Shown: positions 26,734-35,554 of the stretch, piece after piece
Layout: each line of letters opens with the position of its first letter
How positions within the stretch are numbered: position 1 is the stretch's first letter
Assembly (NCBI GenBank): GCA_023391075.1
Contig: JAEWBQ010000013.1
Location: 1-57,045, forward strand
Source of the DNA: Candidatus Parcubacteria bacterium
GTDB taxonomy: Bacteria > Patescibacteriota > Saccharimonadia > Saccharimonadales > Saccharimonadaceae
DNA: 57,045 nt
Reading direction: 5' to 3'
Notes under the pieces: generated by a model
What the model was told of the DNA's origin: nothing
Database searches by the model: none
The model's input: the letters and a program-made list of their open reading frames with translations, nothing else
Position numbers and translations under genes: made by a program

Positions 26734-27168
26734 CTACAAGTAAACGGGGCCGATTTCTGCGCGCTCACGGGCTTTGTTTGCCCACTCGTCGGCCATTTCG
26801 TTACCCTCGTCGCCTTCGTGGCCGCGCACCCAGGTAAGCGTCGCATTCGAGTCGCGGTACAGCGGGAACAGCTCCTGCACGATGTCGAGGTTCTTGATCG
26901 GGCCGCCGCTCTTTTTCCAGCCTTTGGCTTCCCAGCCGGGCGCCCACTTGGTCAGGACGTTGATCCAGAACTCACTGTCGGTAAAAATCTCGCAGTGATC
27001 TTCGCCGGCGTCTTTGATTGCCGCCATGATCGCCTTGCCTTCCATGCGGATGTTGGTGGTTTGGCCTTCTTCGCTGCCGATAATATGCGGCTGCAGTTCC
27101 TTAATCACGGCATAGCCGCCAGGGCCCGGATTCGGGCTGGCGCTGCCATCGGTGTAATACGTAATCAT
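26734..27168 (-). CDS. rnhA: Ribonuclease HI
   Basis: A 144-residue RNase HI that cuts RNA in RNA-DNA hybrids. Catalytic Asp7 (TDGSASPNPGPGG), Glu43 (MEGKA), Asp64 (FTDSEF) and Asp127 (NEMADEWA) are all present, as is His117 (VRGHEGDEGN). The long N-terminal extension of the open frame is discarded: homologs start at MITYYTDG, and TACAAT ends 6 nt before this ATG. Confidence 0.96.
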   Translation of the reverse strand: MITYYTDGSASPNPGPGGYAVIKELQPHIIGSEEGQTTNIRMEGKAIMAAIKDAGEDHCEIFTDSEFWINVLTKWAPGWEAKGWKKSGGPIKNLDIVQELFPLYRDSNATLTWVRGHEGDEGNEMADEWANKARERAEIGPVYL

Positions 27169-27172
27169 TGCC

Positions 27173-27676
27173 TTATTGTAGCGTAGAATCAGGGCGCACG
27201 TCGAATAGCACCGTCCCCGCCACCATAACCCGCCCATAGCGCGCCATCGGCCGACGATCATGCTCCGGAAGCGGATCACCAAAGCGCGAGTGAAACGGAA
27301 TGTCTGCTGTCTTGTAAAACAATGCCTCACGTCCCGCTACCATCGCGCGGTGCAAGGTCGCCGCCATCCGTGGACCCCGCGGCGGCCGCAGCATCGTATC
27401 GGCGCCCAGTCCCAACTCATACCCTTCCATGTCTTTCAAATCCTCGGGCAGTTGCTCGGCGACAAAATAGCTTTTGTGCGGGTCAGTGACATACCCTTCG
27501 GCGTACCCGGCGCTCGACATGGCGCGCCTGCCGATTTCAATGGGAATAAGCTCCATCTGCACCAAATCGCCTTCATGGAAACCATGGAAGGTTCGCGGTT
27601 CACCGCGCTGATTCAGCGTTTTCATGAGCGCAGCCTTGTATTCCGGCGTATACATATACGAGCGATCCCAGTTCAT
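27173..27676 (-). CDS. Hypothetical protein upstream of rnhA
   Basis: 167 residues from the ATG at 27676 (MNWDRSYMYTPEY). A GTG 15 nt earlier overlaps the TATAAG box that ends 6 nt before this ATG. Soluble, with several Met/Arg-rich stretches and no recognised domain. Its 3' end contains the -10 of rnhA. Confidence 0.65.
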   Translation of the reverse strand: MNWDRSYMYTPEYKAALMKTLNQRGEPRTFHGFHEGDLVQMELIPIEIGRRAMSSAGYAEGYVTDPHKSYFVAEQLPEDLKDMEGYELGLGADTMLRPPRGPRMAATLHRAMVAGREALFYKTADIPFHSRFGDPLPEHDRRPMARYGRVMVAGTVLFDVRPDSTLQ

Positions 27677-27736
27677 ATTCCTCTTATACACTCGTCGAGG
27701 ATTATGTTCAAGCCACGCCCCCAGTCATAGCGTAGG

Positions 27737-27750
27737 CGCTAGCGCTAGCG
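27737..27750. repeat. 14-bp perfect palindrome
   Basis: CGCTAGCGCTAGCG reads the same on both strands. It lies between divergent genes, just before the promoter of the glutaredoxin-like cassette. It may be an operator or a boundary of the cassette. Confidence 0.5.
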
Positions 27751-27767
27751 GCGCTAAATGTCAACGC

Positions 27768-27796
27768 TTGATTCTAAAAAAGCATTGGCGTTTAAT
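27768..27796 (+). promoter_or_regulatory. Promoter of the glutaredoxin-like gene
   Basis: TTGATT, a 17-nt spacer and TTTAAT. Confidence 0.6.
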
Positions 27797-27891
27797 GGAA
27801 AACAGTCAAAGCGAGGGTAGATCTTACGCCGCACGTTTGCGGGGTAGGATTTCGTTTTGCCACGTCACGACCAACTGAAGGGATGTGTCTC

Positions 27892-28170
27892 GTGATTGTT
27901 TATCTGCTCGGAGCACGAAAGTGCGAGAACTGTGACTACATGGCGGCCGAGTTGGCCAAGGCAGGCATCCCGACCCAGAAGATCGTCATCGACCCCACCA
28001 ACGAAGAGCACATGCGCCTCGTTGAGGAGTCGAAGGCCGCCAATTTCATGGAGGCTCCGATCATCTGTGTCATGGATGAGTCTGAGGTGCTGCAGTTCAT
28101 CGTCTCCGGACGCTCGAACTACGCCCTGCTGAAGACCAAGAGCCAGTACAAGCAGCTCGTGGCCGCGTGA
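27892..28170 (+). CDS. Glutaredoxin/NrdH-like thiol protein
   Basis: About 92 residues. A GTG at 27892 is preferred over the ATG at 27883, because GAAGGG lies 9 nt before the GTG but touches the ATG. The thioredoxin fold is suggested by a first strand (IVYLLG), the redox motif CENC, an amphipathic helix, and a cis-Pro region (EAPIICV) followed by GRSNYALLK. Such proteins reduce disulfides, for example in ribonucleotide reductase. It stands alone with its own promoter and terminator. Confidence 0.7.
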   Translation: MIVYLLGARKCENCDYMAAELAKAGIPTQKIVIDPTNEEHMRLVEESKAANFMEAPIICVMDESEVLQFIVSGRSNYALLKTKSQYKQLVAA

Positions 28171-28187
28171 CGTCCACTCCACAGCCT

Positions 28188-28228
28188 CCTCGCCGCCCAC
28201 CCGCCCTCCTCGGGCGCGGGCGGCGAGG
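28188..28228 (+). terminator. GC-rich hairpin after the glutaredoxin-like gene
   Basis: CCTCGCCGCCC pairs with GGGCGGCGAGG; inner CGCCC / GGGCG can also pair. No U-tract follows, so it may block exonucleases or work with the next hairpin. Confidence 0.6.
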
Positions 28229-28250
28229 AGCACCAACACTTTCGCTATTT

Positions 28251-28276
28251 AAAACCACCGCGAGATGCGGTGGTTC
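28251..28276. terminator. Bidirectional terminator
   Basis: AAAACCACCGC-GAGAT-GCGGTGGTT followed by CTTTGTT. It ends both the plus-strand cassette and the minus-strand glyQS unit. Confidence 0.85.
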
Positions 28277-28307
28277 TTTGTTAACCGTCTAATGTCAGTG
28301 GCTAGCT

Positions 28308-28715
28308 TCAAGTTTCTTTGGATACACCAGGCACATCCCCGATAGTATCTAGTTCATTATCTTCGGGCAGATACGGCAGGACGAGCTCCTTGACGGCACG
28401 CCAGCCTACCTGTGCGCGCAACAACGCCATAGTCTCTGGATGCCATGAGCGATCCTCGTTCCACGCTGTTGCTCGCGCCAGATCCAGAGCGATTTCACGC
28501 TTCGCAGCTTCATTCATACCCTCGCCAAACGTTCCCGAGGCAATATTGATCGTACCCACGATTTCACTGACTACCGTCTCACTCTGTGCACGCTCAAGAC
28601 GCCGGCCGCAAATATCCACATCATTATCGGTCTCTCGCACTGCCAGGCGTAGGCCCGGGTACCCCAGATCCGCCGAATCAATAATACGATCCCCGTATTC
28701 ATCAATGTAGGCCAT
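28308..28715 (-). CDS. Hypothetical protein downstream of glyQS
   Basis: 135 residues, soluble and acidic, starting MAYIDEYGDRIID. Unlike operon-first genes, it has a strong AGGAGG site before the ATG, 17 nt after the glyQS stop, so it is the second gene of that operon. No family recognised. Confidence 0.65.
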   Translation of the reverse strand: MAYIDEYGDRIIDSADLGYPGLRLAVRETDNDVDICGRRLERAQSETVVSEIVGTINIASGTFGEGMNEAAKREIALDLARATAWNEDRSWHPETMALLRAQVGWRAVKELVLPYLPEDNELDTIGDVPGVSKET

Positions 28716-28732
28716 GCAATCCTCCTGTTCGC

Positions 28733-30169
28733 TTATAGATCAGTGACGGCAACGCGCTTCTGCTCTGTCGTATCACGATCACGAATAGTCACGGTGTTGT
28801 CGTCCAGGGTATCAAAGTCGATCACGACGCAGTACGGCGTGCCGATCTCGTCTTGGCGGCGGTAGCGCTTGCCGATGTTGCCGTTATCATCCCACATGAC
28901 GTTGCCATGCTTTTTCTTAAGGATATCGTAGACTTCACGAGCTTTAGCCACCAGTTCCGGCTTATTCTTCAGGAGCGGCGACACAGCATATTTGATCGGC
29001 GCCAGGTGCTCTGGAAACTTCAGGTAGATACGCTTCTCACCGTTGACTTCGTCTTCGTGGTACGCAGTCGACAGCACCGCCATCAGGGCGCGCTCAACAC
29101 CGAACGATGGCTCGATGACGTGCGGAATAAACTTCTCGTTCGTCCCCTTCACGGTATATTCCATACTCTTGCCGGCGACACGCTGGATGTTACCGAGGTC
29201 GAAATCAGTGCGGTACGCGATGCCCATCAACTCTTCGCGGCCAATTGGGAAATCAAATTCAATATCAATCGTCCGCTTGCTGTAGTGCGCGCGGTCATTC
29301 TCTGGGACTTCCAGCTCGTGTACTGCTTCGCGTGGCAGCCCGAGTGCGTCTAAGAAAGCATGCGTGTCAGCCAGAAGTGCCTCGAATGACTCCTGCCACT
29401 TGTCGGGGTGAACGAAGTATTCGATTTCCATTTGCTCAAATTCGCGCGAACGGAACACAAAGTCGCGCGGACTGATTTCGTTACGAAACGCCTTGCCCTG
29501 CTGCGCCAGACCGAACGGCAAATCAGGGTAAAATGCGTCGACGACGTTTTTGAAGTTGGTGAAGATACCTTGAGCCGTTTCTGGTCGTAAGTAGCTAACG
29601 CTGCTGTCTTCATAAGTAAAAGCCTTGCGACCCTCGAGACCCTTCGTGTCTTCAGCACCTTCCATCGGCTCACCGATCATAACTTCTTCGCCCTGTGAAG
29701 GACCGACAAAGGTCCGGAACATCATGTTGAAGGTGCGCGATTTACTGAGCGGATTGCCATCAGGACTTAAAATACCGTTGTCAGCAATTGCCTGGTCCAT
29801 GGCAGCCATCGACATACCTTCAGGGTTGATGCCTTTGTCTTTCAAGATGTGATCGGTGCGGAAACGACGGTGATTGACGATATCCTCACAGAGCGGATCG
29901 ACGAACGTATCAACATGACCACTTGCCTGCCAGACCTTCTGGTTCATCAGGATGGCCGCATCAACGCCGTACATGTCGTCACGCGCATCAACGAACATTT
30001 TCCACCAAAGCTGCATAATGTTACGCTTCAGCGTCACGCCAAGTGGACCGTAGTCCCAAGTGCCACTTAAGCCACCGTAGATGTCGCTGCCCTGATAAAT
30101 AAAGCCTCGGCGCTTCGCCAGAGACACGATTGCTTCCATTCGTTCGTTTTTGATTGCTTCTTTTGCCAT
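28733..30169 (-). CDS. glyQS: Glycyl-tRNA synthetase, single-chain type
   Basis: A 478-residue class II synthetase of the alpha2 (GRS1) type. Features are SLAKRRGFIYQGSDIYGGLSGTWDYGPLG at the N-terminus, motif 2 around FRNEISPRDFVFRSREFEQME, and a C-terminal anticodon-binding domain. It charges tRNA-Gly. The -10 TATAAT (30181-30186) ends 11 nt before the ATG. Confidence 0.96.
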   Translation of the reverse strand: MAKEAIKNERMEAIVSLAKRRGFIYQGSDIYGGLSGTWDYGPLGVTLKRNIMQLWWKMFVDARDDMYGVDAAILMNQKVWQASGHVDTFVDPLCEDIVNHRRFRTDHILKDKGINPEGMSMAAMDQAIADNGILSPDGNPLSKSRTFNMMFRTFVGPSQGEEVMIGEPMEGAEDTKGLEGRKAFTYEDSSVSYLRPETAQGIFTNFKNVVDAFYPDLPFGLAQQGKAFRNEISPRDFVFRSREFEQMEIEYFVHPDKWQESFEALLADTHAFLDALGLPREAVHELEVPENDRAHYSKRTIDIEFDFPIGREELMGIAYRTDFDLGNIQRVAGKSMEYTVKGTNEKFIPHVIEPSFGVERALMAVLSTAYHEDEVNGEKRIYLKFPEHLAPIKYAVSPLLKNKPELVAKAREVYDILKKKHGNVMWDDNGNIGKRYRRQDEIGTPYCVVIDFDTLDDNTVTIRDRDTTEQKRVAVTDL

Positions 30170-30229
30170 AATTACTGATAATTATAGCAGTAATTGCATT
30201 TTTAATGAATTGATAGCGTAATAACTAAA

Positions 30230-30904
30230 CTAGACCGCTGCATGGGCGCGCGCCACCGCCCAGCAATCGGGCAGAATCGCCCCGACGCCACCCACCTGCA
30301 CCAGCACCTCGAGCGGCTTTGCTTGAATCAATCTCATAAGTTTAATATGATCAGCCGTCAGCTCGCCACCTACAGCCCGCCGTAGCCCCTTTTCGCTGAT
30401 ATCATACATGTATTTTTCGTCGACACTCAGTAGCTGGCCGTCCACGTCATTCACAAGGCTCAGCGGCGACCCGAGCAAGTCAGCATAATGCAGATAAAAC
30501 CAGGTTTGCGTCAGTTGGAGCGGCAGCGTCACGGCATCGAGTGCTTTGATCACCTCGAACAGCACGTCATACCACTCCGGTTCATTGACCGTCTCACTCG
30601 CCCCCGCCACCAGTTTGATTACTTCGTAACCAAACTGCAGCCGGTCGTAATCCTCCATGATGTGCCGATAAAAGTGCACCAGTCGAGCCGACGTCAAAAT
30701 CCCCAAGTCACCCTTGCCGTCATTAATTACCACGTCGCTCACTGCGAATAGCTCGATGCCGCCGGCGAGCTTACTCTTTTCGCGCCGCACACCGCGCGCC
30801 ATGACACTGCGCTTGCCCTCGGGCGTCATCAGCTGGACAATCCGATCAGCTTCACCGTAGTTGGTGCGACGGAGGACGATGGCTCTAGTGCGGACTGCGC
30901 TCAT
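30230..30904 (-). CDS. recO: Recombination mediator RecO
   Basis: A 224-residue RecO. The N-terminal OB fold (RTRAIVLRRTNYGEADRIVQLMTPEGK) is followed by a helical domain with FYLHYADLLG. The zinc-binding Cys cluster of many RecO proteins is absent. RecO loads RecA onto SSB-coated DNA with RecR. Its start overlaps the response-regulator stop by 4 nt. Confidence 0.9.
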   Translation of the reverse strand: MSAVRTRAIVLRRTNYGEADRIVQLMTPEGKRSVMARGVRREKSKLAGGIELFAVSDVVINDGKGDLGILTSARLVHFYRHIMEDYDRLQFGYEVIKLVAGASETVNEPEWYDVLFEVIKALDAVTLPLQLTQTWFYLHYADLLGSPLSLVNDVDGQLLSVDEKYMYDISEKGLRRAVGGELTADHIKLMRLIQAKPLEVLVQVGGVGAILPDCWAVARAHAAV

Positions 30905-31275
30905 AACAATACCCGCTTCACTGCGGCGATGACGTCGCTTGGTGTCATCGTCGTCTTATCGAGCACAGCGCGCACGCCATAGGCTGCTACGTCTTCTTCG
31001 CTTAAATGGTCAGCACTGTTCGTACAGAGAATCACCGGAATTGCCGCCAGATCAGTATGCGAGCGCAGCTCGTGCAGCAGCGTAAACACATTCGGCCCCG
31101 CCAAGAAGACATCGCATAACAATACCGCTGGCCGCTTGGTGTCGATTTCGTCCATCGCCTCCACGGCGTTCAGTACATACTCAGCGCGAAATCCAGCAGC
31201 ATCAAGGGCGCGTACCTGCTGCTCGGCGAACCATTCATCATCTTCAATAATCAGTACAAGCGGTCGTTTGGTCAT
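30901..31275 (-). CDS. Single-domain response regulator
   Basis: A 124-residue CheY-like receiver with no output domain. The acidic pair Asp12/Asp13, phospho-acceptor Asp55 (VLLCDVFLAGPN) and the later Lys (LDKTT) are present. It overlaps both the kinase gene upstream and recO downstream by 4 nt, so all three are translated together. It likely acts by protein-protein contact. Confidence 0.9.
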   Translation of the reverse strand: MTKRPLVLIIEDDEWFAEQQVRALDAAGFRAEYVLNAVEAMDEIDTKRPAVLLCDVFLAGPNVFTLLHELRSHTDLAAIPVILCTNSADHLSEEDVAAYGVRAVLDKTTMTPSDVIAAVKRVLL

Positions 31276-31991
31276 AGGAGGCTCAGCTGGGTCGAGGCAT
31301 TCATGTCGACATAGAACGTCGCACCGTCGCGGTGACGAGTCGCCCCGATCGTCCCGTTCATCGCTCCGGCGAACTGTCCAGCCACGAATAGCCCGAGCCC
31401 GCTGCTCTGCGGCCGCGCGTGGAGGGGCTGCGGCGTCTTACCGAGCTGGCGCTCGAGTTGCTCCCACAGGGCGGTCGGGACCGCTGGGCCGAAATCACGT
31501 ACGCCGATGCGCACCTGACCTGCTTTGTGGCGCGTCTGCACCTGTAGCTCGACTGGCTGCGTCGGATCGGCATAATGCAGCGCGTTATCGCCAAAATTCA
31601 ACAGGATTCGTCGCAGCAGCTCACGGTTCGCCACAATCAGCAGCTGCCGATAGCCGCCGGCGACGCGAATATCACGGCCCTTGGCTGCATAGAGCGGTGC
31701 CAGTTCATGGGCGACTTCTTCACAGATTTGGCGCGGGTTGATCGGCTCCAACGTAAATAGGCTGTCTTCGAGCCGCGACGCGCGCGTCAGATCAGTCGTC
31801 AGCCGGAGGGCGCGTTCCGTCGTCAGGGTAATCTGACGCACCAAGCGCAGTCGCTCCTCGTCGCTTAGATCAGCCGATTCGAGGGCGAGCGACAATTGGC
31901 GCACCAGTGATAGTGGCGATTTCAGCTCGTGCGCCGCCGTCAGCGCGAACGGCTGATCGGCAAATAAATCGGTCCTGCTCCCCTCTTGCAT
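31272..31991 (-). CDS. Histidine kinase without sensor domain
   Basis: A 239-residue kinase reduced to the dimerisation and ATP-binding domains. The H-box is AAHELKSPLSL (His21), the N-box FGDNALHY, and the G-box SSGLGLFVAGQFAG. There is no membrane segment, PAS or GAF domain. TACACT ends 9 nt before the ATG. It most likely phosphorylates the receiver encoded next to it; the input signal is unknown. Confidence 0.9.
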   Translation of the reverse strand: MQEGSRTDLFADQPFALTAAHELKSPLSLVRQLSLALESADLSDEERLRLVRQITLTTERALRLTTDLTRASRLEDSLFTLEPINPRQICEEVAHELAPLYAAKGRDIRVAGGYRQLLIVANRELLRRILLNFGDNALHYADPTQPVELQVQTRHKAGQVRIGVRDFGPAVPTALWEQLERQLGKTPQPLHARPQSSGLGLFVAGQFAGAMNGTIGATRHRDGATFYVDMNASTQLSLL

Positions 31992-32021
31992 ACTACCCTT
32001 AGTGTAGCATGCAGTGGCGGG

Positions 32022-32681
32022 CTACGTGTTGAAGTTGATCGTCTTGATCAGGTTTTCAAAGTCAGGCTTGAAGGTGTCCGCGTCAGTACGGATCGTCACG
32101 GTTTTGTCACGGATCTTGTAGATGACTGCCGAGCCGCGAATGTCAGGGGTAAACGAACCGTCGAGGCGCGTGCCGTCATGACCGTTGGCGCTCGCTGCGC
32201 TTGAATTCAGCTTGCCAGCCTTTACGAGCGCCTGGTACGACTGAATGACCGTATCGTAGTCACGTGATTCAATCGTCACCCGAAGCGCAAATTGCTGACG
32301 GTCCGAGACCGGTGGTACGGTAATCGGATTCAAGTAGGCCTGGTAAGAACCGCCTTGGGTAACGTCTTTTGCGACATAGACGCTCCAGGTCTTCGGATAG
32401 TTAAAGGTCAAGCGGCCATAATCATCCGGTCCGGCAAATTGCCGATTCGGTTCTTTTTCGCGTTCAAGGAACTTGGTCTCATCGGAATCAGCCTGCTCTT
32501 TCTTGGCTGCCGCAACGGCGAGTCCGACTTTACCGTCGACATTGGTTTTTTGGTCCGTGTACTGCATATACAGCCATACCGCCAAAACGCCGAGCGCCAC
32601 TATACCGACACTCATCAAAATAATCGCGATTAATGGGCCGTTGACGCCACCGCGCTCATATCGCCGCAAGATACTATTCAT
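32022..32681 (-). CDS. Membrane-anchored hypothetical protein
   Basis: 219 residues from the ATG at 32681 (MNSILRRYERG); the longer frame starts 9 nt earlier inside the TATAAT -10. One membrane helix (about 15-39, PLIAIILMSVGIVALGVLAV) leaves most of the protein outside. The outer domain (YGRLTFNYPKTWSVYV to TVTIRTDADTFKPDFENLI) resembles PsbP-like folds in pattern only. Function unknown. Confidence 0.65.
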   Translation of the reverse strand: MNSILRRYERGGVNGPLIAIILMSVGIVALGVLAVWLYMQYTDQKTNVDGKVGLAVAAAKKEQADSDETKFLEREKEPNRQFAGPDDYGRLTFNYPKTWSVYVAKDVTQGGSYQAYLNPITVPPVSDRQQFALRVTIESRDYDTVIQSYQALVKAGKLNSSAASANGHDGTRLDGSFTPDIRGSAVIYKIRDKTVTIRTDADTFKPDFENLIKTINFNT

Positions 32682-32701
32682 GCTGCTCATTATACTTATG
32701 G

Positions 32702-33217
32702 CTATCTTCCCTGTAAAGGAGAAATCACGTACAAGCCATGGCCGCCGAGCATCCTGACCGGCTCGACACCTTCCGGCTGGCCGCCGTAGCTGATTAATGA
32801 GACCGGCCTGCCGTTCGCGTCCGCATGAGCCTGCAGCTTAACGAGCAACTTTGGTAGATCGCGCGTCACCGGGAAAATATAAGCCACGGTCATATCGGAC
32901 GGGTACGCGCTCAACCACGCATCCGCCAAACGCACCGAGACCCTAGGATCATGCCAGCTCAATAGGCGCGAGATGGCGACGAGAAACGGATTCAGTTCGT
33001 ACCCAACCGCCCGCGCACCGCGGCGCGACGCTTCACGCAGTACCACACCATCACCCGCACCGATGTCGACGAGTACGTCAGCCGGACCGAGCGGATACAG
33101 TTCACTGAGCGCCCGAATGACCTCGCGGCGATGACTCGGCACATATGGGGCGCCCCGCAGGACAACGAGCCCAAAACTTACGAATAGCGCCGCCGCAACG
33201 AGCCAAAGGAAAATCAT
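32702..33217 (-). CDS. Class I SAM methyltransferase with N-terminal helix
   Basis: 171 residues. One membrane helix (about 3-20) precedes a short Rossmann methyltransferase core with motif I VLVDIGAGDGVVL and an acidic motif II (VGYELNPF). The C-terminal half is short, and no clear catalytic NPPY-type motif is seen. The substrate may be lipid or membrane-bound. It starts 4 nt inside the end of xseB, so the two are coupled. Confidence 0.75.
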   Translation of the reverse strand: MIFLWLVAAALFVSFGLVVLRGAPYVPSHRREVIRALSELYPLGPADVLVDIGAGDGVVLREASRRGARAVGYELNPFLVAISRLLSWHDPRVSVRLADAWLSAYPSDMTVAYIFPVTRDLPKLLVKLQAHADANGRPVSLISYGGQPEGVEPVRMLGGHGLYVISPLQGR

Positions 33218-33426
33218 TCCCCTGCCTTATCGAACCGTGCCTTCACGACAGTAATCGTATTCTTGAATTCAGCCAGTTCGCGTTCGATTTCGGCCGCCAG
33301 CGTTTCGGCTTCCTTGAACTTATCAAGCGCCTGCTCAAGTTCGAACTGATCGCTGTCAAACCACGCCACTAGCTCATCGAGCTGGGCAAGTTTTGCTGCA
33401 ATCCCTGGATTATTTTTGTCTGACAT
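33214..33426 (-). CDS. xseB: Exonuclease VII small subunit
   Basis: A 70-residue helical protein typical of XseB (LAQLDELVAWFDSDQFELEQALDKFKEAETLAAEIE). It binds XseA to form exonuclease VII, which degrades single-stranded DNA. It overlaps the 3' end of xseA. Confidence 0.88.
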   Translation of the reverse strand: MSDKNNPGIAAKLAQLDELVAWFDSDQFELEQALDKFKEAETLAAEIERELAEFKNTITVVKARFDKAGE

Positions 33427-34513
33427 CTCGTACCTCCGCTGTAATCATATCGTTGTATCGTTCGATTTCTATCTGACTGCCGACCGCCACCGTACCCCGT
33501 ACCAGTGCATAGCCTCGCTCCAGGATACGCCGCGGATCATAACTTCCGAGCGTCCGCTTCGTGGCGCCATGCCGCTGCTCCAATTGTTCCTGCGACTGCT
33601 CGGTGCGCCATAGCGCTCGCTCCAATTGTGACTGAACCGTCTGCCGGCGCATATCGATCGCCTGTTCGATCACCGGCAGAATCGTCCGGACATGTCCGCG
33701 CACTTCGGCCGCCACCGCCGTCCGGTCGGGCACCAAAATCTGCGCCGCATTACTCGGTGTCGCCGCCCGTACGTCGGCGGCCAGGTCGGCTAGCGTCGTA
33801 TCGACTTCATGCCCCACGCCCACCAGTGTCGGCACGCGGCTACTGGCGATTTCCCGTACCAGCAGCTCATCATTGAATACACTCAGGTCATCAGCACTAC
33901 CACCACCGCGAATCAAGACGAGCACTTCGGGCAGTTCTGCTTGTTCGTTGAAATATTCGATGGCATTGATCATCTGATCAGCCGCCGCCTCGCCCTGCAC
34001 CTGCACATGCGCCACATCAACGCGCACTCCGCCCCAGCGGTCATCGATAATTTTCATAAAATCTGCGTAGCCAGCCGCCTGTGTGCTGCTGACCACGGCG
34101 ACATGTTGCGGCATAGACGGCAAACTACGCTTTCGCTCTGGCGCGAATAGTCCTTCTTTGTCGAGCTTTGCCTTCAAGAGCTCGAAGCTTTTCTTAATCG
34201 CTCCTTCGCCGACTGGCCGCACCGCCCGCACCGTCAGGCTGAATTTGCCCCACTGTGTCAGCTTGGGATTTGCGGTCACAATCACTTTCATACCGTCCTG
34301 TAGTGGCACGCGCAGCTGATAGAGCGACATGAAACAGCCAACGCTGCCTTCGTCATCTTTTAGGTCGAAAAACACCCACTTGCCCTGGTTAACCTTGAAA
34401 CTCGCCACCTCACCTTCGATCGCCACGCTCGGGTAGGCGTACTCGAGTGTCTGGTTCGTCAGCGCGATAAAGTCGCTAACGCTGAGTAGTAAATTATTTC
34501 TTGTTTCGTCCAT
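33410..34513 (-). CDS. xseA: Exonuclease VII large subunit
   Basis: 367 residues from the ATG at 34513 (MDETRNNLLLSVSDF), shorter than the 450-residue norm. The N-terminal OB fold (VAIEGEVASFKVNQGKWVFFDLKD) is followed by the catalytic domain with RGGGSADDLSVFNDE and VGHEVDTTLADLAADVRAATPSNAA. The coiled-coil region is reduced. It overlaps the preceding flippase-like gene. Confidence 0.93.
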   Translation of the reverse strand: MDETRNNLLLSVSDFIALTNQTLEYAYPSVAIEGEVASFKVNQGKWVFFDLKDDEGSVGCFMSLYQLRVPLQDGMKVIVTANPKLTQWGKFSLTVRAVRPVGEGAIKKSFELLKAKLDKEGLFAPERKRSLPSMPQHVAVVSSTQAAGYADFMKIIDDRWGGVRVDVAHVQVQGEAAADQMINAIEYFNEQAELPEVLVLIRGGGSADDLSVFNDELLVREIASSRVPTLVGVGHEVDTTLADLAADVRAATPSNAAQILVPDRTAVAAEVRGHVRTILPVIEQAIDMRRQTVQSQLERALWRTEQSQEQLEQRHGATKRTLGSYDPRRILERGYALVRGTVAVGSQIEIERYNDMITAEVRDVRQK

Positions 34514-35525
34514 ATTTGATGAGTGCATGTTGATAGAACAAGTAGCCGAAAATAATCGTCGTCATCAGCAGGATCACGCGCGTCAGCACCGTGCCGGCAA
34601 TCGCCGTCCCCTGGTCCAGTCCGGCAATCGCTAAGAATGCCACCATCAGCGCCTCGTAAGCCCCAGCCCCGCCTGGTGTCACCATGACGAACCCCGCCAT
34701 AGTCGCCACACCATAGGCGATCAAAATCGGTGCCGGGTTGACCGGTTGGCCGAGCGCCCAGAACGTCACCCAGAACACACCAATATCCGTCAGGGTAAAG
34801 ATCAGCCCCCATAGATACGGCCGGATCAGCAGTTTCTTATCCTTCATCAGCTCCAAATAGTCATGGTGCATATCCGCAAAAAACTTCTTCATCTGATCGG
34901 CTCGCAGCACCACTCGCTTCCGGCCGCCTGTTAACCGCCAGACTAAATGATTCGCTGTCTTAGCGGCCCAGTCCGAAAACGCGTTCATACGCTTCGTGCT
35001 ACTGATCAGATAGATCGTCAGCCCAAAGAACGTCACCATCAGCACGACCAGCGTCGTACTGACCAGGATAATCCAGCGATTCAACTGGCCGTCGATGGTA
35101 ACGAGCAGCACCGCGATCATCAGCAGCGTAATGAACGAGGCATACCCCGTCGCAAACCGCACGACCTGCGCCATGGTGGTCCGGCCGGCCGGAACGTGAT
35201 AGCGCCCCAGCCGCCACGACATATACGACATGCCGCTCACCCCAGCGCTCGGCAGCACGTGATTGACGAAGTTCAGTTCCAGCGCCATGCGGGCCTGTGC
35301 CAGCGGCGAAATATGTTCCGTTGCCTTCTTGGCGCGCAGGTAAGCAAACATCATCTCTCCGCCCGAGTAGTACATCAGCAGCTGCACCGGAATCAGCAGT
35401 GCCAAGATCCACAGGTTTACCTGTCCAAGCAAATGAAACGCGTGCAATAATTCGTGCCGCGAGAAAAATACGATAACCCCAATTAATACAAACGTGACAA
35501 CACTCATCCAGGCGCGTACAGACAT
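34494..35525 (-). CDS. Flippase-like membrane protein (UPF0104)
   Basis: 343 residues with about eight membrane helices, of the lysylphosphatidylglycerol synthase transmembrane-region/UPF0104 family. Marks are NHVLPSAGVSGMSYMSWRLGR near residue 90 and MVTPGGAGAYEALMVAFLAIAG near 280. Members move lipids or lipid-linked sugars across the membrane. TATACT ends 6 nt before the ATG, and the promoter is divergent with the TRM11-like gene. Confidence 0.85.
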   Translation of the reverse strand: MSVRAWMSVVTFVLIGVIVFFSRHELLHAFHLLGQVNLWILALLIPVQLLMYYSGGEMMFAYLRAKKATEHISPLAQARMALELNFVNHVLPSAGVSGMSYMSWRLGRYHVPAGRTTMAQVVRFATGYASFITLLMIAVLLVTIDGQLNRWIILVSTTLVVLMVTFFGLTIYLISSTKRMNAFSDWAAKTANHLVWRLTGGRKRVVLRADQMKKFFADMHHDYLELMKDKKLLIRPYLWGLIFTLTDIGVFWVTFWALGQPVNPAPILIAYGVATMAGFVMVTPGGAGAYEALMVAFLAIAGLDQGTAIAGTVLTRVILLMTTIIFGYLFYQHALIKYGRNKK

Positions 35526-35531
35526 ATCTTA

Positions 35532-35554
35532 AGTATATACTAATCCTGTATACT
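35532..35554. promoter_or_regulatory. Divergent leaderless promoter pair
   Basis: AGTATA (35532-35537, minus-strand TATACT) and TATACT (35549-35554) lie back to back in a 35-nt gap. Each ends exactly 6 nt before the ATG of its gene. Confidence 0.7.

Noticed and set aside
27168..27330. N-terminal extension of RNase HI by 54 residues
   Set aside because: Overlaps the neighbouring gene, is Arg/Trp-rich and unlike any RNase HI; the internal ATG has a -10 at the standard distance.
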